Positions 1 to 8,377 of a DNA stretch of 12,847 nucleotides are shown here, piece by piece. Made by a program: the position numbers and the translations under genes. The stretch is from Phycisphaerales bacterium (lineage in GTDB: Bacteria > Planctomycetota > Phycisphaerae > Phycisphaerales > UBA1924): the NCBI GenBank assembly GCA_016764015.1, contig JAESSR010000333.1:1-12847 (forward strand). Reading direction: 5' to 3'. Under the pieces are notes generated by a model. The model worked only from the letters and a program-made list of their open reading frames with translations. It had not been told where the DNA came from and did no database searches. The stretch's first letter is position 1; the number at the start of each line of letters is the position of its first letter.

Positions 1-2
1 CG

Positions 3-1007
3 TTCTTGTTTGTTCCCAATCCAAAGAACGAATCCAACCCCGACCTCACCAAAGACACCGGCAAGCAATCGCCATCCAACCTCCCCGACCTCGCTTTCAA
101 GTTCGTCTCCGCAACCCCAATCGAATCAGACGCTGCTGTTGCCGAACCAGCCGAGGATCATGTCGAACTCCAACGCACCTGGTTTACTTGTCGTGATCCA
201 GACCAAAAGCAAGAGCAGGATGATCCGATTGGCACCATCGTTTTGCTGCCGGGAATGTTCGGCACCCCCGATGTCATCGTCGACGCACTCGAAAACTATT
301 GGCACCACCAAGGCTATGAAATCCTACGGATGCGTTCGCATCCATCGCGTTTCACCCAACATGCGATGATGAAGGTTGTCGCTGGAGAAGAGCTTTTGAT
401 CGCCCAGCAAGCAGCAGTGATCAACGATGAACGCGTAGCCGAGGGGGCGTATGCGACCAAGGCGGCGATCGATCATTTGTTTGAGTTGCGTCCAAATCTT
501 GCCAACAAGCCAACGATATTGGTAGGTATGTCTGGGGGGGCGATGATGCTGCCCACGGTGTACGCCTATTCACCCGAAACCTACAGCGGAGCCGTGCTGA
601 TCGCCGGCGGGGCGGACTTTTTAACCATTGCCATCAAATCAAACTATAAGAGTTGGATCGATGCGATGGTGTTTGATTTTTCTGGTGATGATGAAAGCAG
701 ACCAACCACGGATATGGGCGAGCCGACCACGGAGCAGATAAAGGTGCTCTCGCAGGGGTATCTGCTGAGTTCAAAGCTCGATGCGTATCACACGGCGACG
801 GAGATGGGAGGGATTCCGGTGTTGATGCTTCATGGAACGACGGACAAAGCGGTGCCGGCGGCGACGGGGGAGTTGTTGTATCAACAGCTTGGCAAACCGG
901 AGCGATGGTCATACCCGATTGGTCATGAGCTGATCTTTGCAGGCTTGCCGACGCAGGTTGCTCGGATTGATCGGTGGATCACCAAGCATGTGCTTGAATC
1001 AGATTAG
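3..1007 (+). CDS. alpha/beta hydrolase (5' end possibly outside window)
   Basis: This is a soluble serine hydrolase of the alpha/beta-fold superfamily; the substrate cannot be told from sequence. Counting from the TTG at 6, the features in order are: a Pro/Ser/Asn-rich, probably disordered stretch (1-50), a first strand ending in LPGMFG (81-86, oxyanion-type loop), the nucleophile elbow GMSGG with Ser176, the acid loop HGTTDKAVP with Asp280, and the likely catalytic His307 in GHELIF. The catalytic triad is therefore complete. The frame is open to the window edge, and only TTG at 6 is available before Met84, which would cut into the fold. The true start may thus be TTG6 or lie upstream; the listed start is simply the first in-frame base. 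Its TAG stop overlaps the TAA of the opposing histidine phosphatase gene. The fold is near certain, the specific function unknown. Confidence 0.85.
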   Translation, partial: FLFVPNPKNESNPDLTKDTGKQSPSNLPDLAFKFVSATPIESDAAVAEPAEDHVELQRTWFTCRDPDQKQEQDDPIGTIVLLPGMFGTPDVIVDALENYWHHQGYEILRMRSHPSRFTQHAMMKVVAGEELLIAQQAAVINDERVAEGAYATKAAIDHLFELRPNLANKPTILVGMSGGAMMLPTVYAYSPETYSGAVLIAGGADFLTIAIKSNYKSWIDAMVFDFSGDDESRPTTDMGEPTTEQIKVLSQGYLLSSKLDAYHTATEMGGIPVLMLHGTTDKAVPAATGELLYQQLGKPERWSYPIGHELIFAGLPTQVARIDRWITKHVLESD

Positions 1008-1477
1008 GATTCGAGTCGATAGCGATCGATCACTGTTGCGTTGGCGATGAGTTCGCCATCGGGGATTTCAAGCGTGATGACTTGGCCGGTCCAGAGGGAA
1101 GTTCCTGAGCTTGCTGGGCCATTGGTGAGTAAGGATTCGAGCTGGCCGACGGTGGGCATGTGGCTGACGATGGCGATTGAGTGTTTGTCTTGGTGTTCTT
1201 CGATGAGGGCGTGCATCTCTGTGAGTCCCTGATCGGCGCCGAGGCGATTGTCGGTGGTGGGGATGAGGTTGAGCGACGCGCAGATGTCGAGTGCGGTTTG
1301 CTGTGCGCGGATATAGGGTGAAGCGAAGATGTGGGTGGGGGGGGATTGGAGCTTGGAAAGGTACTGCCCGACGGCTTGGGCTTGGGTGTGTCCGAGTTGG
1401 GTGAGGGTGCGATCGCGATCGCGTCCGGTGTTGGATTGTGCTTGGGCTTGGCCGTGGCGGATGATGGAGAGCAGCAT
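1004..1477 (-). CDS. sixA: SixA-like phosphohistidine phosphatase (histidine phosphatase superfamily)
   Basis: This 157-residue protein belongs to the branch-1 histidine phosphatase (phosphoglycerate mutase-like) superfamily. SixA members remove phosphate from phosphohistidine on phosphotransfer proteins. Visible residues are the RHG signature at 7-9 (His8 accepts phosphate), the SPYIRAQQT motif with Arg57, and VSHMP with the second His106. Length and compactness fit SixA better than the longer mutases. The start is ATG at 1477 rather than the longer upstream reading, because AGGAG lies 9 bases before it (1487-1491) and the protein begins directly with the first strand (MLLSIIRHG). It starts 4 bp after the crcB stop, and its ribosome site lies inside the last crcB codons, so the two are probably translated as a pair. 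The biological target (phosphotransfer protein or small phosphate ester) is not shown by the sequence. Confidence 0.85.
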   Translation of the reverse strand: MLLSIIRHGQAQAQSNTGRDRDRTLTQLGHTQAQAVGQYLSKLQSPPTHIFASPYIRAQQTALDICASLNLIPTTDNRLGADQGLTEMHALIEEHQDKHSIAIVSHMPTVGQLESLLTNGPASSGTSLWTGQVITLEIPDGELIANATVIDRYRLES

Positions 1478-1481
1478 TGGG

Positions 1482-1892
1482 TTAGGCTCCTGAGGAGAGC
1501 GCGAGCCCGAGGTTGTGCCCGACCCAGGCGGCGAAGAGCCCGACAGCGACGCTGATGAGCACATAACCCATTGCGGTGGCGATGCGTCCGGAGTTCATGA
1601 GATCGAGTGTTTCCCACCCGAAGGACGAGAAGGTGGTGAACCCGCCGAGCACGCCGACGATGAGCGCGACGCGGAGTGCCTCGTTGCCTTCTTCGGGATC
1701 ACCCAGCAATCCCCATGCGAGCCCGATGAGCCCGCATCCAAGTAGGTTGACCAGTAGGGTCGCGACGGGGTACATCGAGAGCCAGTGGGGGGTGTCGGCT
1801 GTTTGAGGTGTGAAGCGACCAACCAAGAGCCCCGCTGAGTAGCGAAGCACTGATCCGATTCCGCCGCCGAGAAAAACGAGTACGAGTTTCAT
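1482..1892 (-). CDS. crcB: CrcB/Fluc fluoride ion channel
   Basis: This is a 136-residue integral membrane protein of the CrcB/Fluc family, which forms dual-topology dimers that let toxic fluoride leave the cell. Four hydrophobic segments are visible (about 2-24, 42-64, 73-98, 105-130). Family signatures are GGGIGSVLRY (9-18), TLLVNLLG with Asn49, and GGFTTFSSF (83-91), which holds the phenylalanines of the fluoride pathway. The ATG at 1892 is chosen because the protein then starts at the first helix; GAGG lies about 12 bases upstream, and the extra residues of the longer reading would translate the heptamer repeat. It lies 124 bp after the RND pump gene and 4 bp before the SixA-like gene. 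I see no fluoride (crcB-motif) riboswitch in the upstream gap. It could be read from the upstream efflux operon or from its own promoter. Confidence 0.95.
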   Translation of the reverse strand: MKLVLVFLGGGIGSVLRYSAGLLVGRFTPQTADTPHWLSMYPVATLLVNLLGCGLIGLAWGLLGDPEEGNEALRVALIVGVLGGFTTFSSFGWETLDLMNSGRIATAMGYVLISVAVGLFAAWVGHNLGLALSSGA

Positions 1893-1978
1893 GATGATAC
1901 TGTACCTCAACCAATCCATCTTCGTTGAATCTTCGATCACCAATCTACAAAGAAGACCACGATCAATACAAAATCCAT

Positions 1979-2029
1979 TGCCAACTGCCAACTGCCAACT
2001 GCCAACTGCCAACTGCCTACTGCCTACTT
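1979..2029. repeat. heptanucleotide tandem repeat (CCAACTG)n between RND gene and crcB
   Basis: Five perfect copies of CCAACTG run from 1981 to 2015, followed by two degenerate copies (CCTACTG, CCTACTT) to 2029. Read on the minus strand, the direction of the flanking genes, the unit is CAGTTGG. The two degenerate copies overlap the last codons and stop of the RND gene (stop 2017-2019); the perfect copies are intergenic. Each junction of units creates TTGGCA, a 5/6 match to a sigma70 -35 box. One copy (1986-1991) sits 17 bp from a weak -10-like TATTGA (1963-1968) facing crcB. The repeat is directly visible; a promoter role is only inference. Slippage would change copy number outside the RND reading frame. 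Confidence 0.9.
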
Positions 2030-5000
2030 ACTGCCTCTCTCCCCATCCCCTTCTTCATATCAACCACCAATGAGAACAACATCGGGACCAACACAAGCGT
2101 AAACACCGTTGACACAACCAGCCCGCCAACAACCACCGAGCCGAGCCCACGATACATCTCGCTGCCAGAACCCGGGATCAGCACGAGTGGCAACATCCCG
2201 CCCACACTCGTCAACACACTCATAAAGATCGGGCGAATCCGCGTCTGCACACTGAGCACAATCGCATCTACAGCCCCCATCGCGTCCTTATGCGTCGGAT
2301 CAGTCTTATCCCCACTCATAAAGTTCATCGCCTGATGCACTAAGAGAATCGCGTTGTTTACCACAATACCAATCAAAATTACAAACCCAAGCATCGTCAG
2401 CACATCAAGCTTCTGAGGCGACTTGGTCAAATCCATCAGCGACCACTGATACACAATCGCCAATCCACCAAACCCGCCAACCACCGCTAAAGGCACCGAG
2501 AACATAATCACCAACGGATACAAAAAACTCTCGAACAACGCACACATCACCAGATAAGTCACCAGCAACGCCCACACCATTCTCGCGGTCATGTATTCCG
2601 GATGCCCGACAACCATCCATGCCAAGCCAGCAATGATCGCGCCCAGAATCAACGCGCCTACCACGCCATACATCACAAACGGATTCCCATTCTTCTTCCC
2701 ACGCCTGTACACAACCACCGAGCCGAGTAAAGCCAACACCGAAACCGCCAACGCGCTCAGCGTCGCCTTCGAGCCCGCACCATCGACATTGCGTGCGCCC
2801 AACAGCGACACCCGAACCTGCTCAAGATCCGCAGCACTCCCCTCGAGCCGAACCCGCATCGTGCGATCGATCAACCCGCGCTCCTTGGCTGCGTCAATCA
2901 TGTTCTCTTGAATCCACGCCATCGCCTCGCCCACAGCCATCGTCTCGGGCACCGTCACATCAATCGAAACGCTCGGCAGTTCCTCGATCCGTTGAATCAC
3001 CTGGGCAGCTAAGGTCGGCACGAAATCCACCACGCTATCGACCGGCACCACAACACCCGCAGGCGTCGCGATCGGGACATACCGAATCTGCTCGAGCGTA
3101 TCCATCCGCCCACCCATCGGCAGCACCACCAGATCAATCGTCTCCGACCCAACCTTGTAATCCCCGACAAATGCCCCGTCAAACAACCCACGAATCGCCA
3201 CGCCCAACCCCTGCGTCGTCAACCCCAACTCGCGCCCACGATCATTGAGCACGATCTGCATTTCCTGCTCTTGTACCGAAAAGTTCGACGGGTTCGGCTT
3301 GACCTTCCCGAACCCATACTCCATCCCCCCAGCGCGGAACATCATCGACGCTGCTGCATTGACACGATCCAGATCAGGCCCAGAAATCTCGACCCGGATC
3401 CCCCCGCCATTCCCAAGCCCGCTAAACAACGAACTCTGCCCCGCACCACCAAACGAATCGGGCACACTCATCATCACACCCGTCAGCAGATGCCCAACCG
3501 GGATCACTACCTCGGGGTCCTGGCTCGTCGCGCCGATGAACATCCCGGATCCAAACGCACCAATGAAAAAGTTATTTATCCCCACCGGCTCATACACCGG
3601 CATCCCCGGGAACATCTGGATCGGCTCCAACCCGTCGGCCCACCCCGGCTCATCCATATCCGCCTTCGCATACGGATAGATCCTCGCCTCCATCCGACTC
3701 GCGATCGCTTCCTTGGCCTCGATCGACAACCCGGGCGGGATCGTCAATCCACCGAACACCAGATTCCGATTCCCTGCCGGCAGATAATCCATCGGCGGCA
3801 TCATCACTGCCGCCCCCCACATACTCGCCCCCGTCATCGCCGCGATCACCGCCGGACGCACCGTCCACCCCGCCTTCCCACTCATCGTCCACCGCAATAT
3901 GCTCCCCAGCAACTCAATCAACCGATTGCTCAACGCCGTCAACCCAAACAGCCCGCCGAGCACCCGCTTGACAATCCCGTGATGATCCTTCTCAGGCTTC
4001 AACCACCGTGAGCACGCCGTCGGGATCACCATCACCGATACAATCAACGAAAAACTCACCGAACCCACAATCGCGATTGCGATGTCCGCGAACAACTGCC
4101 CGGCCTCCTCCTGAATCGTTAAGATCGGCACAAACACCGCCACCGTCGTCAGCGTCGATGCCAACACCGCGCCCCATACTTCCTTGCCTCCCCGCCAAGC
4201 AGCCTCCATCGAAGACTCGCCGAGCTTCAATCGCCGATCAATATTCTCCAACACCACAATCGAGTTATCAACAACCATCCCCACCGCAAACGCCAAGCCC
4301 GCCAATGAAACAACATTGAGCGAACGCCCGAGCGCAAGCATAATCAAAAAGGTCCCGATCACCGAGATCGGAATCGCAATCGCGATAATCCCCGTCGCCC
4401 GCCAGTTCCGCAAAAAAATCAAAAGCACAATCACCGCGATCGTCCCGCCGATCCACAGATTCTTCGTCACCAATCCAATCGCGCTGCGGATATAAATCGT
4501 CTCGTCATACACCTGACGCAATCGTAAGTCCGGCCCGATCAACCCTGCACTCGATTCTCCGCCAATGTTCGGCAGCATCTTGAGCCGCACATCCTCAAGC
4601 CGAATCTGCAACTCGTCCATAATCTCAAGAACATTCGAATCGTTCTGGCGGATCACATTGATCGCAATCGCCGGACGCGCAAGCGACCGCACAAACTCGC
4701 TCCGCTTTTTGTACCCAATCTCAACCGTCGCCACATCGCGCACAAACACACTCCGCCCGCCTCGGAACGCCACGATCGTATCGAGAATCTTCTCGGGCTC
4801 GTCAAACTGCCCGATCAACCGAACGCGATAATCCCGCTTGCCCTCAGCGATACTCCCCGCCGACACATTCCGGTTCTCGCCACGCAACGCATTGATCACA
4901 TCCACATGATTGAGCCCCCGCTGGGCCAGTGCAAACTCATCGACGAGCACCCTTGCCTCGCGCTCGCGCCCACCAATTACATTGACCGTCGCCACCCCCT

Positions 5001-5535
5001 TGACCCGCTCTAGATAAGGCTTCACTTCCTTCTCAAGCTCATCAAAGATTGTCGTCAGATCAAAGTCCGCATGCTTGGCCAGGTTCTCATCATCAAAGTC
5101 AATAATGATCCAAGCAATCGCCCCGCCGCCGCTGCTCACCCCATCGGCCGCCACCACAATCGGCTCATCGACCTCCTCAGGGTACGCCGCCACCTGACGG
5201 AGCGCATCGCTCACCTCTTGCAACGCCCGCGACACATCAGACCCAATCCCAAACTCAAGCGTGATCTGGCTCTGCCCCGTTGAACTCGTCGAGCTCATCC
5301 GCTCAAGGTTTTCTACATTCTTGAGCATCTCCTCCTGCTCTTTGGTGATCTCATCGACAACCTCCTCCGGGCTCCGACCCGCCCAAACAGTCGTCACAGT
5401 CACCGTCGCCTTGCTCACCGTCGGCGTCAACTGAACAGGGATCGCCCGCGCGCCGATTACCCCAAACATCAAAACCAAAAACACACCAACAGCCACAGTC
5501 ACAGGCCGAGATATACACCATCGCACAATATCCAT
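2017..5535 (-). CDS. RND-family efflux permease (HAE-type), 1172 aa, with extra membrane hairpin
   Basis: This is an inner-membrane RND exporter permease, proton-driven and trimeric in characterised relatives, that pumps drugs, solvents or other small molecules to a periplasmic adaptor. Features in order are: TM1 (about 10-30), the first porter domain (about 35-350), TM2-TM6 with VVDNSIVVLENI in TM4 (Asp423 kept, second acidic position is Asn424), the amphipathic segment and TM7 (about 560-580), the YLPAGNRNLVF entry to the second porter domain (584-594), and TM8-TM12 (about 985-1160). TM10 reads GIVVNNAILLV (1056-1066), lacking the lysine of AcrB-type TM10. At 1172 residues it exceeds the usual 1020-1060; part of the excess is a hydrophobic pair at 926-943 and 954-977 just before TM8. 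ATG at 5535 has GGAG 7 bases upstream and follows the antiporter stop by 3 bp. Its adaptor is the MFP gene at 8378. Substrate unknown. Confidence 0.93.
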   Translation of the reverse strand: MDIVRWCISRPVTVAVGVFLVLMFGVIGARAIPVQLTPTVSKATVTVTTVWAGRSPEEVVDEITKEQEEMLKNVENLERMSSTSSTGQSQITLEFGIGSDVSRALQEVSDALRQVAAYPEEVDEPIVVAADGVSSGGGAIAWIIIDFDDENLAKHADFDLTTIFDELEKEVKPYLERVKGVATVNVIGGREREARVLVDEFALAQRGLNHVDVINALRGENRNVSAGSIAEGKRDYRVRLIGQFDEPEKILDTIVAFRGGRSVFVRDVATVEIGYKKRSEFVRSLARPAIAINVIRQNDSNVLEIMDELQIRLEDVRLKMLPNIGGESSAGLIGPDLRLRQVYDETIYIRSAIGLVTKNLWIGGTIAVIVLLIFLRNWRATGIIAIAIPISVIGTFLIMLALGRSLNVVSLAGLAFAVGMVVDNSIVVLENIDRRLKLGESSMEAAWRGGKEVWGAVLASTLTTVAVFVPILTIQEEAGQLFADIAIAIVGSVSFSLIVSVMVIPTACSRWLKPEKDHHGIVKRVLGGLFGLTALSNRLIELLGSILRWTMSGKAGWTVRPAVIAAMTGASMWGAAVMMPPMDYLPAGNRNLVFGGLTIPPGLSIEAKEAIASRMEARIYPYAKADMDEPGWADGLEPIQMFPGMPVYEPVGINNFFIGAFGSGMFIGATSQDPEVVIPVGHLLTGVMMSVPDSFGGAGQSSLFSGLGNGGGIRVEISGPDLDRVNAAASMMFRAGGMEYGFGKVKPNPSNFSVQEQEMQIVLNDRGRELGLTTQGLGVAIRGLFDGAFVGDYKVGSETIDLVVLPMGGRMDTLEQIRYVPIATPAGVVVPVDSVVDFVPTLAAQVIQRIEELPSVSIDVTVPETMAVGEAMAWIQENMIDAAKERGLIDRTMRVRLEGSAADLEQVRVSLLGARNVDGAGSKATLSALAVSVLALLGSVVVYRRGKKNGNPFVMYGVVGALILGAIIAGLAWMVVGHPEYMTARMVWALLVTYLVMCALFESFLYPLVIMFSVPLAVVGGFGGLAIVYQWSLMDLTKSPQKLDVLTMLGFVILIGIVVNNAILLVHQAMNFMSGDKTDPTHKDAMGAVDAIVLSVQTRIRPIFMSVLTSVGGMLPLVLIPGSGSEMYRGLGSVVVGGLVVSTVFTLVLVPMLFSLVVDMKKGMGREAVSRQ

Positions 5536-5538
5536 CAG

Positions 5539-7242
5539 TCACTCCAACTCATTCTCTTCTGACATGTTTACAACCGACTGCTCACTATTTCCACGCAGCC
5601 GAACGCTTAATCGTTCGGCCAACACGCCTCCGACCAACTGTTCTTCATCGATGACTTCATGCGCCCCGCTCGCCTCAAGCTCGGCAATATACCGGTGATA
5701 CCGCGCCCGCGCGATGATATACACATCAGGCGCAATCGATCGTATCAACCCGACCACCGCCCGAGCACCCGCCGGATCAGGAATCGCCACCACAACAACC
5801 CCCGCACGCAATATCCCCACATGCTCAAGCACATCGGGCTGCGACGCATCACCGAGATACCCATCAAAGCCCATCAGCTTCGCCTGCCGAATCATCGCCG
5901 GGCTCAAATCAACCACCGCCACTTGCCTGCCAATCCCATCAGCAACTTCGACAATCGCACGCCCAACCATTTGCCCCGCAGGACCAAAGCCCACAAGCAC
6001 CAAATGCCCACTCGCCTGCGAAACCTCGTCCGCATCACCCTCCGCGCTCGGAGTCAGCACCTTCAACTTCCCAAGCCATTCCACAACCAATATCGAAACC
6101 CTCGGCCCACCCGCAACCAAATATGGCGTCAAGAACAGCGTCACGATCGTCGCCGAGATCAACAACGCGAACAACTCCTCGCCGATCACCGTCCCGCGCC
6201 CAACCGCTATCAACACAAACGAAAACTCGCCCACCTGTGCCAAACAAATCCCCGAGGCCAGCGCATTGCTATGCGTGAGCCGAAACAGTTTAAGCACAAC
6301 CCAAATTATGACGGCCTTACCCGCAACAATCGCAACCACCAACGCCCCGACCGCAGGCAGGTTTTGTACAAACCACGCCGGATCGCCAAGCATCCCGATC
6401 GAACTAAAGAACAGCGTCACCAACAGTGTCCGCAACGACCCAATATCCGCCCGCACCTGTGTAGCGAACGGCGAGTCCGCCAAAATCATCCCCGCAACAA
6501 ACGCGCCTAACGCAGGCGACAATCCCATTTTGTGAGATCCCCACGCAGAACCAAGCCCCATCACAAACGCCAACAAGATCGGCAAGTCCCGGTTCCGCTG
6601 CATTGAGGACAAGCCGAGCACCCGCGGAGCGACCTTATTGAGCAGCACATACAGCACCGCGATCAGTATACACGCACCGACCACCGCCGAGAACACATCC
6701 ATACCGACCTGCTCAAACGACCCGCCGCCACCAAGCACCGTCACCAGCAAAACCAAAGGCACAACCGCGACATCCTGCATCAACAGAATCCCCAACGCAT
6801 GCCGCCCATGTACGCTCTCAATCTCCGCCCGCGAAACCAACAGCCGAAGCACACACGCCGTGCTGCTCAAAGCAACGATCGCCCCGATCGAAACCGCTGT
6901 CCGCAACTCCAACCCAAAGCCCAACGCAATCGCGCATCCAATCCCCATCGTCACAATCACTTGCGCCGAACCGCCTCCAAACGCCGCCGGGCCAAGTCGA
7001 CGCAATCTCGTCCAAGAGAACTCCAACCCAATCGTAAACAACAACAACGCCACACCAAGCTCAGCCAGCGCCGTTACCTCATCGGCACTCGCCACAAACC
7101 CCAGCGCATTGGGACCGAGCAATGTCCCCGCGACCAGATACCCCAAAATCGGACTCTGCTTGAGCCATTCACACACCACCCCAAGCGACAACGCCGCCAT
7201 CAACAAAATCAAAATATCAAACAGCACGCCCCACATATCCAT
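5539..7242 (-). CDS. Kef-type K+/H+ antiporter (CPA2) with TrkA-N domain
   Basis: This is a monovalent cation:proton antiporter-2 family protein of 567 residues in the inner membrane, most like KefB/KefC/RosB proteins that exchange K+ for H+. Residues 1-390 are about a dozen hydrophobic segments. CPA2 signatures include GYLVAGTLLGP (34-44), LLLFTIGLEF (66-75), the unwound-helix region ALSSTACVLRLL (124-135), LLMQDVAVVPL with Asp157 (153-163) and LAQVGEFSF (334-342). Residues 412-540 are a cytosolic Rossmann TrkA-N domain with GFGPAG (418-423) and the acidic Asp445 that would bind NAD(H) ribose. There is no clear TrkA-C domain after it. The ATG at 7242 has GGGAG about 10 bases upstream and lies 2 bp after the preceding stop; Met3 is a less likely start. 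It is packed between the FGE-like gene and the RND gene, so it is almost certainly in the efflux operon. Ion specificity cannot be proven from sequence. Confidence 0.92.
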   Translation of the reverse strand: MDMWGVLFDILILLMAALSLGVVCEWLKQSPILGYLVAGTLLGPNALGFVASADEVTALAELGVALLLFTIGLEFSWTRLRRLGPAAFGGGSAQVIVTMGIGCAIALGFGLELRTAVSIGAIVALSSTACVLRLLVSRAEIESVHGRHALGILLMQDVAVVPLVLLVTVLGGGGSFEQVGMDVFSAVVGACILIAVLYVLLNKVAPRVLGLSSMQRNRDLPILLAFVMGLGSAWGSHKMGLSPALGAFVAGMILADSPFATQVRADIGSLRTLLVTLFFSSIGMLGDPAWFVQNLPAVGALVVAIVAGKAVIIWVVLKLFRLTHSNALASGICLAQVGEFSFVLIAVGRGTVIGEELFALLISATIVTLFLTPYLVAGGPRVSILVVEWLGKLKVLTPSAEGDADEVSQASGHLVLVGFGPAGQMVGRAIVEVADGIGRQVAVVDLSPAMIRQAKLMGFDGYLGDASQPDVLEHVGILRAGVVVVAIPDPAGARAVVGLIRSIAPDVYIIARARYHRYIAELEASGAHEVIDEEQLVGGVLAERLSVRLRGNSEQSVVNMSEENELE

Positions 7243-7244
7243 CG

Positions 7245-8375
7245 CTACGCACTCCCACTCATTAGCCCAAGAAACACCCGCACATCGTCAATGTCAAACG
7301 CGCCGTCAAGCCGAAAATCTGCACGCTCATCCCCCGCCGCGAAGAGTCTGATGAACATCGAGATATCGAAGTAGTTTACCTGCCCGTCTTGGTTCAGGTC
7401 CGCGGGATGAAATAGGCCTGTGGTGAGCCGCAATGTGCCGCACAGTACCACAGCGCCCTCTCTCGCAACACCGAGAATATCGCGAGACATGTCGAACCCA
7501 TATAAATCATCAAAGTAAACCGTGCCTTTCATCCTTCGCGTGAAAAGCCCCCTGCCTTCAACTGGCGTTTCTGTAAACTCGTCGATACCACCCGCCATAT
7601 CGAGCATCCCCCACGGGCTTATGACATCCGGGAAGGAACCCACATCCAATGGAAACCCCTCATCGCCAGCATTTCGCTCACCACCCTCACTTGGAAGCAA
7701 GCCCGGAATGGGCTCAATGTCTGAACTATTCTGAAATATCCAGTACCCACCCATGCCGTTATCCTTGTCGGGATCCCAGTGAGCAGCCTTCACCCACTCA
7801 TCAAGCGTTGGTATCCAGTATCTTGCTTCAGGATTGTGAGCCGCCTGATGATTCCATGTCCCATCATCATTCTGAGTGAAAGTACTGGTATCGTACACGC
7901 CCGAATCAAACGCCCATGCTTCAACAACCTTCCCATGATGCAGCCAGTTGACATACCTCGCCAAGTACTCCCAGCTCATATCGGAAGGCCGATTCAATGA
8001 AATACCTTCGCGAATGCTAGCAACTCCAAATGCCGTGCGAATACCATCCCCTACGAAGAAAGAGAAACCGAATACATGTCCAGTCCGTTTTTCGTAAAAA
8101 GGCAAATACGCAACAACGAACTCAAAGTGCTGCTCCACAGTGAGTTCCAACCGAGCCATCCGGAACTCATAGTCCACACCACCCATAATCGGCCCTTGAA
8201 AGTTGAACTCTGAAAATGTCGATTCTTCCGGAGTCGTATCCCGATTTCCCGGATCACCGATGGTGACGAAATCAAACCCAAAATCAGCATCACCCTGCGA
8301 CAAAGCACCACCAGCACACACTCCAGCAATCATGAACCCGAGTTGTATCCGTTGCAGCTCTATACGCACCTTCAT
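7245..8375 (-). CDS. secreted FGE/SUMF1-like domain protein A with C-terminal dockerin-like repeats
   Basis: This is a predicted exported protein of 376 residues. An N-terminal signal peptide (about 1-26) ends near ALSQ. A formylglycine-generating-enzyme (FGE-sulfatase, SUMF1/EgtB/PvdO) fold covers about 66-320, seen from YEFRMARLELTVEQ, YWIPTLDEWVKAA (187-199), GGYW, GGERNAG and SPWGMLDMAGG. The C-terminus has two dockerin-type EF-hand loops. The first (326-337, DLNQDGQVNYFD) is intact; the second (353-364) has Arg at position 3 and Ala at position 7. Only two cysteines exist (20, in the signal peptide, and 312), so the copper-binding cysteine pair of true FGE is absent and sulfatase activation is unlikely. 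ATG at 8375 is preferred, with GGGAG 5 bases upstream; GTG at 8381, overlapping the MFP stop as GTGA, is the alternative. It is sandwiched in the efflux operon and is a paralogue of the gene at 10945. Real role unknown. Confidence 0.85.
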   Translation of the reverse strand: MKVRIELQRIQLGFMIAGVCAGGALSQGDADFGFDFVTIGDPGNRDTTPEESTFSEFNFQGPIMGGVDYEFRMARLELTVEQHFEFVVAYLPFYEKRTGHVFGFSFFVGDGIRTAFGVASIREGISLNRPSDMSWEYLARYVNWLHHGKVVEAWAFDSGVYDTSTFTQNDDGTWNHQAAHNPEARYWIPTLDEWVKAAHWDPDKDNGMGGYWIFQNSSDIEPIPGLLPSEGGERNAGDEGFPLDVGSFPDVISPWGMLDMAGGIDEFTETPVEGRGLFTRRMKGTVYFDDLYGFDMSRDILGVAREGAVVLCGTLRLTTGLFHPADLNQDGQVNYFDISMFIRLFAAGDERADFRLDGAFDIDDVRVFLGLMSGSA

Positions 8376-8377
8376 CC

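Noticed and set aside
1337..1344. Run of eight G as a phase-variation site in the SixA-like gene
   Set aside because: It encodes ordinary residues within the intact gene; length variation is possible but nothing in the sequence shows it.
1004..1564. Longer 186-residue start for the SixA-like gene
   Set aside because: It would overlap crcB by 80 bp and add a Ser/Gly-rich tail before the first strand; ATG at 1477 has a good ribosome site.
1482..2012. Longer 176-residue start for crcB
   Set aside because: The extra 40 residues would translate the heptamer repeat and add a polar leader not found in CrcB; ATG at 1892 fits the family.
1893..2016. Fluoride (crcB-motif) riboswitch upstream of crcB
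   Set aside because: The gap is mostly heptamer repeat and AT-rich leader; I could not find the conserved pseudoknot core of that riboswitch.
3271..4011. 246-codon plus-strand frame opposite the RND gene, and similar long frames opposite the Kef (5659-6510) and MFP (8417-9400) genes
   Set aside because: All are Arg/Pro/His-rich antisense shadows of clear protein families and lack any recognisable domain.
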